The notes under the pieces were generated by a model. That model had not been told where the DNA came from, ran no database searches, and saw only the letters and a program-made list of their open reading frames with translations. 63,606 bases of DNA from CAYXFD01 sp964464175. GTDB taxonomy: Bacteria; Cloacimonadota; Cloacimonadia; Cloacimonadales; JAJBBL01. Every line of letters starts with the position of its first letter. Within the stretch, counting starts at the first letter, position 1. Positions 44,865 to 54,196 of this stretch are shown here, one piece after another. Where the stretch lies: NCBI GenBank assembly GCA_964464175.1, contig CAYXFD010000016.1, positions 1-63,606 on the forward strand. Reading direction: 5' to 3'. The position numbers and the translations under genes were made by a program.

Positions 44865-45881
44865 ATGAATAAAACGGGAGCTATAATTCTTGCTGCCGGA
44901 AAAGGTACCCGGATGAAAGCGGAAAAGGCTAAGGTCGTATTTAAATTAGCCGAAAAAGAGATGATCAGAAGAGTAAGCGAAACAGCTCTCAGAATAGACT
45001 GCGATCCTGTCGGAGTGGTGGTTGGGTATAAAAAGGAGACTGTTATGGCTGCTATCCCTGCTGACGAGAGGATATCCTTCATTGAACAGAAAGAACAGAA
45101 CGGTACCGGACATGCTGTTATGGTATGTGCCGAGCTGTTCAAAGATTTTGAGGGTGATCTGCTGATCCTCTGCGGTGATATTCCTCTGCTCAGCGAAGAG
45201 ACCTTACAGCGGCTGCTCTCAACCCACCGGGAAAATGAAGCAGCCTGTACCGTCCTGACTATTAAGTTGGAGGATCCGGCTTCCTACGGCAGAATAATTC
45301 GTGACGGCAACGATCAGGTGGTGAAGATCGTCGAGTACAAAGACGCAACTCTGCAGGAAAAGGAGATAGACGAAATCAATACAGGAATTTACTGTTTTGA
45401 CAGCAAGCTGCTTTTCTCCTCTCTACACAAGATAGATAACAACAATAATCAGCAGGAATATTACCTGACCGATACTCTGGGGATTTTAAACGGTATGGGG
45501 AAAAAGGTCATTGGTCTGGTCACCCGGCAGGCAGCAGAAGTTACCGGGATCAATTCCCAAATAGAACTGTCTCAGCTGGAGGATGAACTCTACGCCAGAA
45601 TAAAGGACTATTGGCTGACGAACGGAGTAACCATAGAAAACCCGGCTTCGGTAATCATCGGCGAGGATGTCGAATTGCAACCCGAAGTAGAGATAGGAGC
45701 AGGAGTCATTATCAAGGGGAAAACAAGGATTTCCCGGGGAGCAGTAATAGGTGCCTACAGTTATCTTGAAGATGCCCGGATCGGAGAAGGTGCTGTCTTA
45801 AAAGGTTTTAACATTGTGAAAGGGGCTGAGATCGAAACCGGTTCTCTTCTTTCTTATCAGGAGATGTGGTTGAATGACTAA
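44865..45881 (+). CDS. GlmU-type N-acetylglucosamine-1-phosphate uridylyltransferase lacking the full acetyltransferase domain
   Basis: This protein of about 338 residues has the uridylyltransferase domain: LAAGKGTRMKAEKAKVVFKL, QNGTGHAV, GDIPLL, the NTGIY strand and YLTDTL. The C-terminal left-handed beta-helix is only about 85 residues (VIIGEDVELQPEVEIGAGV...), against about 220 in bifunctional GlmU, and the acetyltransferase catalytic histidine region is absent. It probably makes UDP-GlcNAc only from preformed GlcNAc-1-P. GGAGG lies eight bases before the ATG at 44865. The upstream in-frame start at 44757 would run through folK. Confidence 0.88.
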   Translation: MNKTGAIILAAGKGTRMKAEKAKVVFKLAEKEMIRRVSETALRIDCDPVGVVVGYKKETVMAAIPADERISFIEQKEQNGTGHAVMVCAELFKDFEGDLLILCGDIPLLSEETLQRLLSTHRENEAACTVLTIKLEDPASYGRIIRDGNDQVVKIVEYKDATLQEKEIDEINTGIYCFDSKLLFSSLHKIDNNNNQQEYYLTDTLGILNGMGKKVIGLVTRQAAEVTGINSQIELSQLEDELYARIKDYWLTNGVTIENPASVIIGEDVELQPEVEIGAGVIIKGKTRISRGAVIGAYSYLEDARIGEGAVLKGFNIVKGAEIETGSLLSYQEMWLND

Positions 45882-46365
45882 GAATCTCTATTCACCCTGG
45901 CGTTATGAATATCTGATGGCAGAAAAACCAGAAGGATGCATTTTCTGCATCAGTCCGAAGGACGATGAAGAAAGACTTGTTCTCTGGCGGAGTGAGCACT
46001 GTTTTGTGATCATGAACCTCTACCCCTACAATAACGGGCATATTATGGTCGTAGCGAACAGGCATGTGGGGAAACTGAATGAGCTGAAAACGGATGAGAT
46101 GCAAGATCTCTTCTCTACTGTGCAGCTCTGTGAAAGAGTTTTGGAGCAACGTTATCAAACAGACGGTTTGAATATTGGTATTAATATCGGTAAAGCAGCG
46201 GGAGCCGGTATTGCAGATCATCTTCATATTCATCTCGTTCCCCGCTGGTTCGGAGACTCCAATTTCATGTCTGTTGCTGCAGAGATCCGGGTTATACCCG
46301 AAGATTTCCGACAGGCATATAAAATGCTGAAAGAATGTTTCCTTGCTTGTGTTTCTGAAGAATAA
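45874..46365 (+). CDS. HIT-family hydrolase / nucleotidylyltransferase
   Basis: This 163-residue protein has an N-terminal CIFC zinc-binding pair, NLYPYNNGHIMV and the histidine triad DHLHIHLVPRW. This matches the prokaryotic Ap4A phosphorylase-like or FHIT-type HIT branch, which act on dinucleoside polyphosphates. The exact substrate is uncertain. It overlaps the GlmU-like gene by eight bases and the next gene by 23. Confidence 0.93.
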   Translation: MTKNLYSPWRYEYLMAEKPEGCIFCISPKDDEERLVLWRSEHCFVIMNLYPYNNGHIMVVANRHVGKLNELKTDEMQDLFSTVQLCERVLEQRYQTDGLNIGINIGKAAGAGIADHLHIHLVPRWFGDSNFMSVAAEIRVIPEDFRQAYKMLKECFLACVSEE

Positions 46366-46774
46366 CCTTCTCCTCCCCTTATGGAGAGCAGTAAGAGCAT
46401 ATTACCGGATAGGTTATGTCCTGTTTTTACTCTCATTCATGTTACTCTCCTGCGAGCAGGAAAATGTTCAGGAAGAAGAGATACTTCCTGCGATCAGGAT
46501 CAGAATACTCAATGGCTGCGGACACCGTAATGCAGCAGCAGATTACAGAAGTTACCTGATAGACTATAATGTTGATGTTATCGGGGTGGGTAATACCGGT
46601 AAATATATCTATAACCGGTCGATCATAGTCGTCAAGAGAGATGACGGACAAGATTTGGAAAGGCTGATGCGCTATACAGGGATAACAAGGAGAGTATTTG
46701 CCCTAAACCCACAAACAGATGAGTCTTTCCAGATAATACTTGGAAAAGATTTCAGAGAATATATGAAACAATAG
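46343..46774 (+). CDS. LytR C-terminal-domain lipoprotein
   Basis: This 143-residue protein begins at a TTG inside the HIT gene. A hydrophobic segment YVLFLLSFMLLSC ends in a lipobox Cys. The mature part, IRIRILNGCGHRNAAADYRSYL..YNVDVIGVGN..KYIYNRSIIVVKR, follows the LytR_C domain pattern found C-terminally in cell-wall glycopolymer ligases or as free proteins. It may bind peptidoglycan or associate with the envelope; the role is unknown. The start is uncertain because several TTG/GTG codons precede the signal segment. Confidence 0.82.
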   Translation: MLVFLKNNLLLPLWRAVRAYYRIGYVLFLLSFMLLSCEQENVQEEEILPAIRIRILNGCGHRNAAADYRSYLIDYNVDVIGVGNTGKYIYNRSIIVVKRDDGQDLERLMRYTGITRRVFALNPQTDESFQIILGKDFREYMKQ

Positions 46775-46818
46775 TTTTAAAGCTGATTTATTATAACTAA
46801 AGTAAGTTAAGGAGAAAC

Positions 46819-47163
46819 ATGGAAGAGTTGAAGGAAAAAGTCAGAAATCTGAAGGAGTGGATGGCTGCCAAAAAGGGTGAAGATATTGTTGAGATCGAGG
46901 TGAGCGATAAGTCTTCCTTTACCGATTATTTTCTTATCTGCAGCGGTAAGGGAGAAGTTCATACCAAAGCTATCGCCAATCATCTAATCAATAAAGCAAA
47001 AGAAAGCAAAATCTTTTTAATGGGGTCGGAAGGTATGACTAATGCCAGATGGATACTTCTCGACTTCTCAGATGTGGTAGTTCACATCTTTGACGCTCCC
47101 CTCCGAGAGTATTATCAACTCGAAGACTTATGGGAGAAGATGCCGGTCAGAAAAAACGATTAA
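46819..47163 (+). CDS. rsfS: Ribosomal silencing factor RsfS
   Basis: This 114-residue protein binds ribosomal protein uL14 and blocks subunit joining during starvation. The family pattern is clear: EVSDKSSFTDYFLICSGKGEVHTKAIANHL and the C-terminal WILLDFSDVVVHIFDAPLREYYQLEDLW. AAGGAG lies seven bases before the ATG. In many bacteria rsfS neighbours a LytR_C gene, as here, which supports both calls. Confidence 0.95.
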   Translation: MEELKEKVRNLKEWMAAKKGEDIVEIEVSDKSSFTDYFLICSGKGEVHTKAIANHLINKAKESKIFLMGSEGMTNARWILLDFSDVVVHIFDAPLREYYQLEDLWEKMPVRKND

Positions 47164-47179
47164 GGGTGGAACCTCTATT

Positions 47180-49468
47180 ATGATAAAAGAAATCATTATT
47201 AAAGATTTGCAGCAAGCCTGGAAGAAACTCGGCTTTGAGTATTCGGATAAGTATTATGTCGAAGTACCGAAAAATCCCGAATTCGGTGATTTTTCTACTA
47301 ATGCAGCTCTGGTCAATGCCCGTAGAAATTCAATAAATTCCAAAGTAATGGCTCAGCAGATAGCAGACTATCTGAGCAAAAAAAGAAACTATAAAGCGGT
47401 GAAGACAGCCGGAAACGGGTTTATCAATTTCGAAATCGCCCCAAGTTTGTATTACAAGGCTTTGAAAGAGATGTCCGCTCAGGGGAAAAGTTACGGAAGA
47501 AGCGATTTCGGTCAGGGAAAAAAGGTCTTGATTGAATTTGTCAGTGCTAATCCGACAGGACCCCTTAATGTTGTAAATGCCCGGGCTGCCGCTTTTGGTG
47601 ACATACTCTACCGTGTGATGAATTACGCCGGTTTTCTTGCTAAACGTGAATTCTATATCAATGATGCCGGAAATCAGGTCGATGTACTGGCAGAATCACT
47701 GGAGATGCGTTACCGTGAAGTCGTCGGAGAAAAGATCGAAGAGATGCCGATCGGTACTTACCAGGGCGAATACATTATTGAGCTTGCCCTGAAGCTGAAA
47801 GCCAAAGAAGGCACGAAAGTCATGCACTATACCGAAGCCGATAAACTGGAAAAAATGAAGAATTTTGCGCTGGAAGAGATACATCAGATGCAACGAGAGA
47901 GTCTGGAACGGTTCGGAGTGGAATTTGACAGTTGGGTTTCCGAAAAGATCCTCCGTTCCCAGGGGGTGATCGAAGAAGTTCTCAGTTATCTTGCCGAAGC
48001 CGATTGTACCTATGAAAACGAAGATGCTATCTGGTTTTCATCTTCGAAATTCGGTGATGAGAAAGATCGTGTTTTGATGAAATCGGATGGTGAGATAACC
48101 TATTTCGTTCCGGACTTAGCTTATCATCTGACTAAATATCACCGCGGATTTGATTATATGATAGACGTGCTCGGTCCTGACCATCACGGTTATGTTCCGC
48201 GACTGAAAGCCGCAATTAGAGCTCTTAAGCTTGATGAGAATATGATCGAGATAGTTTTCTTGCAGCAGGTGAACCTCTATGAAGGGGGCGAGAAGGTTAA
48301 GATGTCCAAAAGGACAGGCAACATAATTACTATGGATGAATTGGTCAATGAGGTAGGTGTTGATGCAGCCCGCTTCTTCTTTCTGGAAAAGAAACCGAGT
48401 GCCCATCTGAATTTTGATCTGGAACTGGCAAAGAAGAAGACGAATGAGAATCCTGTATATTACTGCCAGTACGCCCATGCCCGGATCTGCAGTGTCCTGA
48501 AAAAGGCGAAGAAAGAGAAACTCTCTTTGAAGAATTTTCAGGATTCCGATTTGAAGAAACTGAAGCAGGATGAAGAGATGGCGATCATCAAGAAGCTGGT
48601 CGATTTCCCTGACTTGATCATCAACATTGCCGAAACACGGGAACCGCACAGACTCGCTTTTTATACTTATGATGTAGCCTCACTCTTTCATAAGTATTAT
48701 CAGAAATACCAGATCGTCAACCCGCAGCATCCGGAATTATCAAGAGCCCGGTTATTCCTGATAACCGAGATCAAGAAGGTTCTGGCAATTGCTTTCGAAC
48801 TGATGGGAATAACAGCTCCCGACAAAATGACCAGGAAAGACGAAAAGGGAGAAAAGAAGGGAAAAGGCAGAAAGGATACTGTTATAGAAAAAAAAGAAGA
48901 AGTAAAAGAAGAGAGGAAGATTAAGACCAAAGCTCCGAAAAAGACGGGAAAAATACCAGAGAAAAAATCCCTAAAATCCCCAAAAGAAAAGCCTCCCAAA
49001 GCAGGGAAAACAGCTTCCCCGGAAAGCAAAACCAAAACCAAAAACAAGCCGGTGAAAGTAAAAACTCCTGCTGAGAAAACTACCGGTAAAGCTCGGAAAA
49101 GGAAGACGGATTCAGAGCCTGAAACCACAAAAACCACCCAGTCATTAAAAGAGGTAAAAGAAGAGAAAGCGCTGAAATCAACGAAAAGGGAAAAAGCCTT
49201 GATGCAGGAAACTAAAAGAAGAGCTGCACCCAAAAAGAAGGTGAAAACGGCTGCTTCCCGCGATCAATCTGCCAAACCTGCAACCCGGAAAAGGGATAAG
49301 AAGCAGGATAAAACTCCCTTGAAGCGAGTGCAGAAAGTTAAATCTTCCTCAGCTGATAAACCGGTAAAAGCAAAGAGACAAGCGACTGAAGAGAAGAAAG
49401 AAACCAAGAAAACACCGGCTAAGAAGTCTTCAATTAAAGAGAATAAAGGTAGCGGCAATAAAAAATGA
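47180..49468 (+). CDS. argS: Arginyl-tRNA synthetase with a variant HIGH motif and a lysine-rich C-terminal tail
   Basis: This 762-residue class I synthetase attaches arginine to tRNA-Arg. The core ends at about residue 550 with the usual GITAPDKM. It has the N-terminal additional domain, PEFGDFSTNAAL, KMSKRTG at 374-377, and the anticodon-domain end RLFLITEIKKVLAIAFELMGI. The signature that should read PTGPLHVGHAR is PTGPLNVVNAR (N130, N133), so both HIGH histidines are Asn. A tail of about 212 residues follows, roughly one-third Lys with many Pro, Thr, Ala and Ser, like histone H1. The tail is in frame to the stop and couples to the next gene (ATG/TGA overlap). The ATG at 47180 is preferred over the longer frame from 47090 inside rsfS. 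Confidence 0.93.
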   Translation: MIKEIIIKDLQQAWKKLGFEYSDKYYVEVPKNPEFGDFSTNAALVNARRNSINSKVMAQQIADYLSKKRNYKAVKTAGNGFINFEIAPSLYYKALKEMSAQGKSYGRSDFGQGKKVLIEFVSANPTGPLNVVNARAAAFGDILYRVMNYAGFLAKREFYINDAGNQVDVLAESLEMRYREVVGEKIEEMPIGTYQGEYIIELALKLKAKEGTKVMHYTEADKLEKMKNFALEEIHQMQRESLERFGVEFDSWVSEKILRSQGVIEEVLSYLAEADCTYENEDAIWFSSSKFGDEKDRVLMKSDGEITYFVPDLAYHLTKYHRGFDYMIDVLGPDHHGYVPRLKAAIRALKLDENMIEIVFLQQVNLYEGGEKVKMSKRTGNIITMDELVNEVGVDAARFFFLEKKPSAHLNFDLELAKKKTNENPVYYCQYAHARICSVLKKAKKEKLSLKNFQDSDLKKLKQDEEMAIIKKLVDFPDLIINIAETREPHRLAFYTYDVASLFHKYYQKYQIVNPQHPELSRARLFLITEIKKVLAIAFELMGITAPDKMTRKDEKGEKKGKGRKDTVIEKKEEVKEERKIKTKAPKKTGKIPEKKSLKSPKEKPPKAGKTASPESKTKTKNKPVKVKTPAEKTTGKARKRKTDSEPETTKTTQSLKEVKEEKALKSTKREKALMQETKRRAAPKKKVKTAASRDQSAKPATRKRDKKQDKTPLKRVQKVKSSSADKPVKAKRQATEEKKETKKTPAKKSSIKENKGSGNKK

Positions 49469-49971
49469 GCAAGGTCATTATTATCTCCGATACTCATCAA
49501 AATCAACGTCTGCTCAGAACGGTACTGCAACGGGAGATGCCCGTTGCTGAATATGTCTTTCATCTTGGTGATAATTACGAAGATCTCGATGAAAACGAGG
49601 ATCTGCTCGCCGGTAAAAAGATCGTTAAGGTACCCGGGATCTTTCATCCTCAGTATCTGGACGGTTCCATCCCAGCTATTCAGAGAGTCTCCATTAAGAA
49701 CTGGGAATTTCTGCTTACTCATAATATCGATGATATCCCTGAGATCATTCCGGATCATCAGATCTTTCTCTATGGTCATACTCACCGCCTGGATTTTCAG
49801 AGAGCCGATAATCAATACTATCTCAACCCGGGTCATTTAAAAGATGAATGGGATAAAGACAGACCGGCTTCCTATGCCCTATTGGATGTTGATCTCGACC
49901 AAATTGCCGTCCTCTTTAAAGATAAAAACGGAACCGTGATCCAGAAGAATATTATCCATCGCTACGAGTAG
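49465..49971 (+). CDS. YfcE/MJ0936-type phosphoesterase
   Basis: This 168-residue calcineurin-like metallophosphoesterase has VIIISDTHQN (metal ligands Asp and His), FHLGDNYED, a late LTHN and YGHTHR with the two final His ligands. It fits the YfcE/MJ0936 family, which acts on phosphodiesters; the in vivo substrate is unknown. Its start overlaps the argS stop, so it is translated with it. Confidence 0.93.
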   Translation: MSKVIIISDTHQNQRLLRTVLQREMPVAEYVFHLGDNYEDLDENEDLLAGKKIVKVPGIFHPQYLDGSIPAIQRVSIKNWEFLLTHNIDDIPEIIPDHQIFLYGHTHRLDFQRADNQYYLNPGHLKDEWDKDRPASYALLDVDLDQIAVLFKDKNGTVIQKNIIHRYE

Positions 49972-50158
49972 CTAAACAATTTTCACTTTATTCTCTTGTT
50001 CTGAGTGAAACAACTTCTGTTCACCGGAGTTAAAGACTGTGTGCAGAAAGCGGCACTCAGTCCGATGTGCTGATTCAACGGTAGAACCGGTTCTGCATGT
50101 TTTGAGATCCTGAGTTAACAAGATAGATACAGGGTACATTTATCATTCGGAGGAATTA

Positions 50159-51145
50159 ATGAATATTGAAGAACTCAATGAAAGGATTTACACCAAAAGC
50201 CAGGTTATCGAGGAAATACAGAAAGAAGTAAAAAAGGTAATAGTTGGACAGGACTACATGATCCGGCGAATCTTTATCGGTCTTCTGGCAAACGGGCATC
50301 TTCTTCTGGAAGGGGTGCCGGGATTAGCAAAGACCTTAGCCGTCAACACAGTGTCCCAGACCTTCCGGGCAGCTTTCCGAAGGATCCAGTTTACCCCTGA
50401 TCTGCTTCCGGCAGATTTGACCGGGACGATGATCTATAATCAAAAAACTTCCGAGTTTTATCCGAAAAAGGGACCGGTATTTGCCAATTTCATCCTGGCA
50501 GATGAAATCAACCGAGCCCCGGCAAAGGTGCAGTCAGCACTACTGGAAGCTATGCAGGAAAAGACGGTTACTATCAGTGACCAGACTTATGAACTGCCCA
50601 AGCCTTTTCTGGTAATGGCTACTCAAAACCCGCTGGAGCAGGAAGGCACCTACCCCCTGCCTGAAGCCCAGGTTGACCGTTTTATGCTAAAATTGATCAT
50701 TCAATATCCGGAGCGGGCTGAGGAAAAACTGATCATGGAAAGGATGGTACCTGACAAGCCGATCAAGGTTAATCCGGTTATAACACCAGATCAGATACTC
50801 TCCCTCAGAGAAGATGTAAAGGATATTTATATGGAAGAGAAGATCCGGGAGTATATTCTCGATCTGGTCTTTGCGACCCGGGAGCCGGAAAAATATCCGA
50901 AATTAAAGGAATTGAAGAACCTCATTGAATACGGAGCTTCTCCGAGAGCGACAATCTACCTTGCCCAGGCGGCCAAGGCAAATGCCTTTCTGGAAAGAAG
51001 AGGTTATGTAACTCCGGATGATATCAAAGCTATCGGAAAAGATATCCTCAGACACCGGATTATCCTTACTTATGAAGCTGAAGCCGAACAAATAGATCAG
51101 GACGAGATTGTTGACCGTCTTTTTGATGAAATCGAAGTTCCCTGA
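50159..51145 (+). CDS. MoxR-type AAA+ ATPase
   Basis: This 328-residue AAA+ protein leads the Bat cluster. Walker A is EGVPGLAKTLAV (about residues 52-63), Walker B ILADEINRAPAK, sensor 1 MATQNPLEQEGTYPLPEAQVDRF and sensor 2 SPRATIYL. MoxR proteins act as chaperones for partners with VWA domains; three VWA/DUF58-type genes follow. GGAGGA stands before the ATG. The gap from the previous gene (187 bp) has no clear promoter. Confidence 0.95.
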   Translation: MNIEELNERIYTKSQVIEEIQKEVKKVIVGQDYMIRRIFIGLLANGHLLLEGVPGLAKTLAVNTVSQTFRAAFRRIQFTPDLLPADLTGTMIYNQKTSEFYPKKGPVFANFILADEINRAPAKVQSALLEAMQEKTVTISDQTYELPKPFLVMATQNPLEQEGTYPLPEAQVDRFMLKLIIQYPERAEEKLIMERMVPDKPIKVNPVITPDQILSLREDVKDIYMEEKIREYILDLVFATREPEKYPKLKELKNLIEYGASPRATIYLAQAAKANAFLERRGYVTPDDIKAIGKDILRHRIILTYEAEAEQIDQDEIVDRLFDEIEVP

Positions 51146-51181
51146 TAACTGAATATTCTATTCCCTTTTCTCAAGGAAGAG

Positions 51182-52093
51182 GTGAATAAGAGAGCGATTC
51201 TGCCAATAAATATGGATACAACTGAAATACTCAAACGCATCCGCAAGATAGAGATCTCCACCCGGAATATTGTTAACGAGATTTTTTCGGGAGAGTACCA
51301 CAGTCTTTTTAAGGGACAGGGGCTGGAATTCTCGGAAGTCAGAGACTATCAGCCGGGAGACAGTTACAAACAGATAGATTGGAATGTCTCTGCCAGAATG
51401 GGACACCCCTATATCAAGATATTCTCCGAAACAAGAGAGCTGAATGTTATCTTTGTCGTAGATTGCAGTGCTTCTACCCTCTTTGGCACCTACAAATATC
51501 TCAAGTCCGAATTTGTCACAGAAATCACGGCAGTCCTCGCCTTCTCGGCAATAACCAACAACGACAAAGTCGGTTTACTTCTCTTTTCTGATATGATTGA
51601 GAAGTATATCCCGCCCCGTAAAGGGAAAAAAACCGCTCTTCGTATTCTGAGGGAAGTTCTCTATTACCGGCCGGAATCGAAAGGGACGAAACTCTCCCAG
51701 GCAGTGCGCTATCTCTACCGTCTCCTCAATAAAAAGAGTATTATCTTCATCCTTTCCGATTTCTACGACAGCGACTATGATGAAGATCTGAAGATCTTAG
51801 CCAAAAAACATGATGTGGTAGCCATCCAGGTTATTGATAATGCTGAATTGGAATTGCCCCGCCTCGGTCTTTTGCATCTCTCTGATCCGGAAACAGGGAA
51901 AACCTTTACCGTCAATTCTTTCAGTAAAAGGATACGAAATGAATTCAGTAAAAAAACGGCAGCCAGGCAGATGGAGATCATGGAGAGATTCAAGAAAATG
52001 AGAGTCGATCTAATCACTCTCAAGACTGGGGATAATTATGTAACCGAACTGATGAAGTTTTTCAAGAAAAGGATTAAAAGAAGGAACCGTTAG
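51182..52093 (+). CDS. DUF58 domain protein
   Basis: This 303-residue protein has the DUF58 block GLEFSEVRDYQPGDSYKQIDWNVSARMG (about residues 65-92) and a VWA-like fold with the metal-site motif VVDCSASTLFG near 108 and IFILSDFYD later. It is the usual partner of MoxR in the aerotolerance operon. The GTG start has AAGGAAGAGG just upstream and gives ten residues before an internal ATG at 51212 that has no ribosome-binding site. Confidence 0.93.
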   Translation: MNKRAILPINMDTTEILKRIRKIEISTRNIVNEIFSGEYHSLFKGQGLEFSEVRDYQPGDSYKQIDWNVSARMGHPYIKIFSETRELNVIFVVDCSASTLFGTYKYLKSEFVTEITAVLAFSAITNNDKVGLLLFSDMIEKYIPPRKGKKTALRILREVLYYRPESKGTKLSQAVRYLYRLLNKKSIIFILSDFYDSDYDEDLKILAKKHDVVAIQVIDNAELELPRLGLLHLSDPETGKTFTVNSFSKRIRNEFSKKTAARQMEIMERFKKMRVDLITLKTGDNYVTELMKFFKKRIKRRNR

Positions 52094-52100
52094 AAAACCT

Positions 52101-53189
52101 ATGTCGGAAAACATCAAAAAAAACCTCAAGAAACTGTCAGTATCTGTTGTTGCAGGAGTTGTCCTCTTCATATTGTTATCTCTGATCTTCACGGCTCTTT
52201 TCGCTCTCCCTGCTGTTGAACCCCGGCTGGAACAGGAAGTTATAAAACCCGAAGGACTCTATATAGGAACCCCTTTTCAACTAAAAGTTCTCATTACCAC
52301 CGGGATCGACCAGGAGGTATATCATCCGGTCAAAGACACAATTGATGTTTTTGCCGTTATTGGGACAGAAAAGAGAATCATTCCCGCCACAGATAAGAAT
52401 ATTACCCAGATAACTTACCGTTTAGCTCCATTCGAGACCGGAGAGGTAAGACTTCCCCCTCTGGAATTCGAATTATTCGACACCCAAAATAATGAGATTA
52501 CGATTATCAGATCCTTACCGGTTGATTTACAAATAATCTCCGTTTTGTCCGAAACAGAACCTGATCTGAATCTAAAAGATATTGCCTCTCCCTTGCGAAT
52601 TGGTTTTGGCTTCTGGGATTATTTTCTCCCGGCTCTTTTGCTTGTTTTGCTGATCATAGCAGGATATCTCTTCTGGAAAAGACTGAGAAAGAGAGATGAT
52701 CCCCTAACCGCTGAAGCTGAGACTGATAAACGTCCTCCCTATCAAAAAGCACTGCAGCTGCTCGAGCTGTTGAAAAACAGAAGACTGTTAGAAAAAGGGG
52801 GATATCTCGAATACTATTTCCAGCTCTCCCATATCTTCAGATTCTTCCTGGAAGACCATTACAAGTTCAATGCTGTGGAAATGACCGGCAGCGAGATCAA
52901 AGACTGTATCAGAGATTTTCCGCATAAGGAAAGGTTAGAGATCAACAAATTCCTGACCGAGACGGAGCTGGTGAAGTATGCCCGTTTTGTACCACCGGTC
53001 AGCCAGGCTCTGAAGCAGACAGAGTGGCTGGAACAATATTTCAGGTCTTTTGCCCGAAGAGAGCTTAACGAAAATGAAGGTCTAAGGAACGAGAACTCAC
53101 AGGAAAACCAAAACTTAACCACTGAACTTACCAATGAAACAGAAGGCCGAGTTTCCGGAGAAGAAAAAACAGAAAAGGAGAACCATTGA
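52101..53189 (+). CDS. Membrane protein of the Bat operon (DUF4381-like)
   Basis: This 362-residue protein has a signal-anchor helix (about residues 14-36), an extracytoplasmic beta-rich domain to about 170, one membrane helix (about 178-198) and a cytosolic helical domain (YQKALQLLELLKNRRLL..FYFQLSHIFRFFLEDHY), ending in an acidic polar tail. It sits between the DUF58 and batA genes, the place of DUF4381-type proteins in such operons. The helical domain recalls the C-terminal part of BatD. The function is unknown. Confidence 0.85.
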   Translation: MSENIKKNLKKLSVSVVAGVVLFILLSLIFTALFALPAVEPRLEQEVIKPEGLYIGTPFQLKVLITTGIDQEVYHPVKDTIDVFAVIGTEKRIIPATDKNITQITYRLAPFETGEVRLPPLEFELFDTQNNEITIIRSLPVDLQIISVLSETEPDLNLKDIASPLRIGFGFWDYFLPALLLVLLIIAGYLFWKRLRKRDDPLTAEAETDKRPPYQKALQLLELLKNRRLLEKGGYLEYYFQLSHIFRFFLEDHYKFNAVEMTGSEIKDCIRDFPHKERLEINKFLTETELVKYARFVPPVSQALKQTEWLEQYFRSFARRELNENEGLRNENSQENQNLTTELTNETEGRVSGEEKTEKENH

Positions 53190-54181
53190 TGTTTGAATTT
53201 GCTCACCAGCATCTCCTTTGGCTTCTGCTGATTATTCCTCTTCTCTGGCTGTATGAACTGCTTTTTAAGAATAAAAAGAGGATCAGACTCAATTACAGCC
53301 GTATCGATATAATTCAGAGTTGCTCCGGACACAGCAGTTTGCTCCGATTTTTACCTCTCCTTATGAGAACTCTGCTGCTCTCCGCTCTGATCATTGCTCT
53401 GGCTCAGCCAAGACTGAAAGAGAGGCAGGAGATCGTTCGCGGCAGGGGAATCGATATCATCATCTCACTTGATGTCAGCGGCAGTATGCAGGCATTGGAC
53501 TTCAAACCGGAAAACCGCCTGGAAGCTGCAAAACAGGTTGCTGTGGAATTCCTGGATAAGAGATTAAACGACAGGATCGGTATTGTTGTTTTTGCCCCTA
53601 ATGCCTTTACCCTCTGTCCCCTGACCAATGATTACGGTCTTTTAAGGCATGTTATCTCCGGGATCGATTTCCCGGAAGATTCTTCCGGAACGGCTATCGG
53701 AATGGGGATTGCTACTGCTGTAGCCAGATTAAAGGATTCAGATGCCGATTCAAAAGTCATTATCCTGGTAACAGACGGTTTGAACAATACGGGAGAGATA
53801 GATCCCATTACGGCAGCTCATCTTGCTGCCACTTACGGTATTCGGATATACCCTGTCGGTATCGGAACTGACAAAATGGTCGATTTCCCTTTTCAACACC
53901 CGTTGTATGGGACTCAATACCGAAAAGTAAAGATAGATTATGATATGGACACTTTACATGAGATAGCCCGCCTAACCGGAGTAAACAGAGCCTGGGAAGC
54001 TGAAGACACTACTGAATTCAGCCGGGTACTTGCTGAGATAGATTCCCTGGAAAAGAGTGAATTTGAGATCGAGCACTATTACCGCTATACCGAGATATTC
54101 CACTGGTTTCTCTTACTGGCATTAGTTATGCTTCTGCTTGAGTATCTCTACCGGACACTTCTACATGTCGAATTTCCCTAA
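53189..54181 (+). CDS. batA: BatA, VWA-domain membrane protein
   Basis: This protein of about 330 residues has two N-terminal helices, a VWA domain with the metal-site motif SLDVSGSMQALDF (about residues 92-104), the threonine-bearing CPLTNDYGLL and LVTDGLNNTGEIDP, and a C-terminal helix near 300-320. This is the BatA architecture (helices, VWA, helix). The ATG at 53189 overlaps the previous stop with AGGAG eight bases upstream. VWA domains probably interact with MoxR. Confidence 0.94.
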   Translation: MFEFAHQHLLWLLLIIPLLWLYELLFKNKKRIRLNYSRIDIIQSCSGHSSLLRFLPLLMRTLLLSALIIALAQPRLKERQEIVRGRGIDIIISLDVSGSMQALDFKPENRLEAAKQVAVEFLDKRLNDRIGIVVFAPNAFTLCPLTNDYGLLRHVISGIDFPEDSSGTAIGMGIATAVARLKDSDADSKVIILVTDGLNNTGEIDPITAAHLAATYGIRIYPVGIGTDKMVDFPFQHPLYGTQYRKVKIDYDMDTLHEIARLTGVNRAWEAEDTTEFSRVLAEIDSLEKSEFEIEHYYRYTEIFHWFLLLALVMLLLEYLYRTLLHVEFP

Positions 54182-54196
54182 AGTGAGGAACATAAA

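Noticed and set aside
47090..47179. Upstream extension of argS into rsfS
   Set aside because: The extension lies in the wrong frame of rsfS, adds residues unlike any ArgRS N-terminus, and the ATG at 47180 fits the family.
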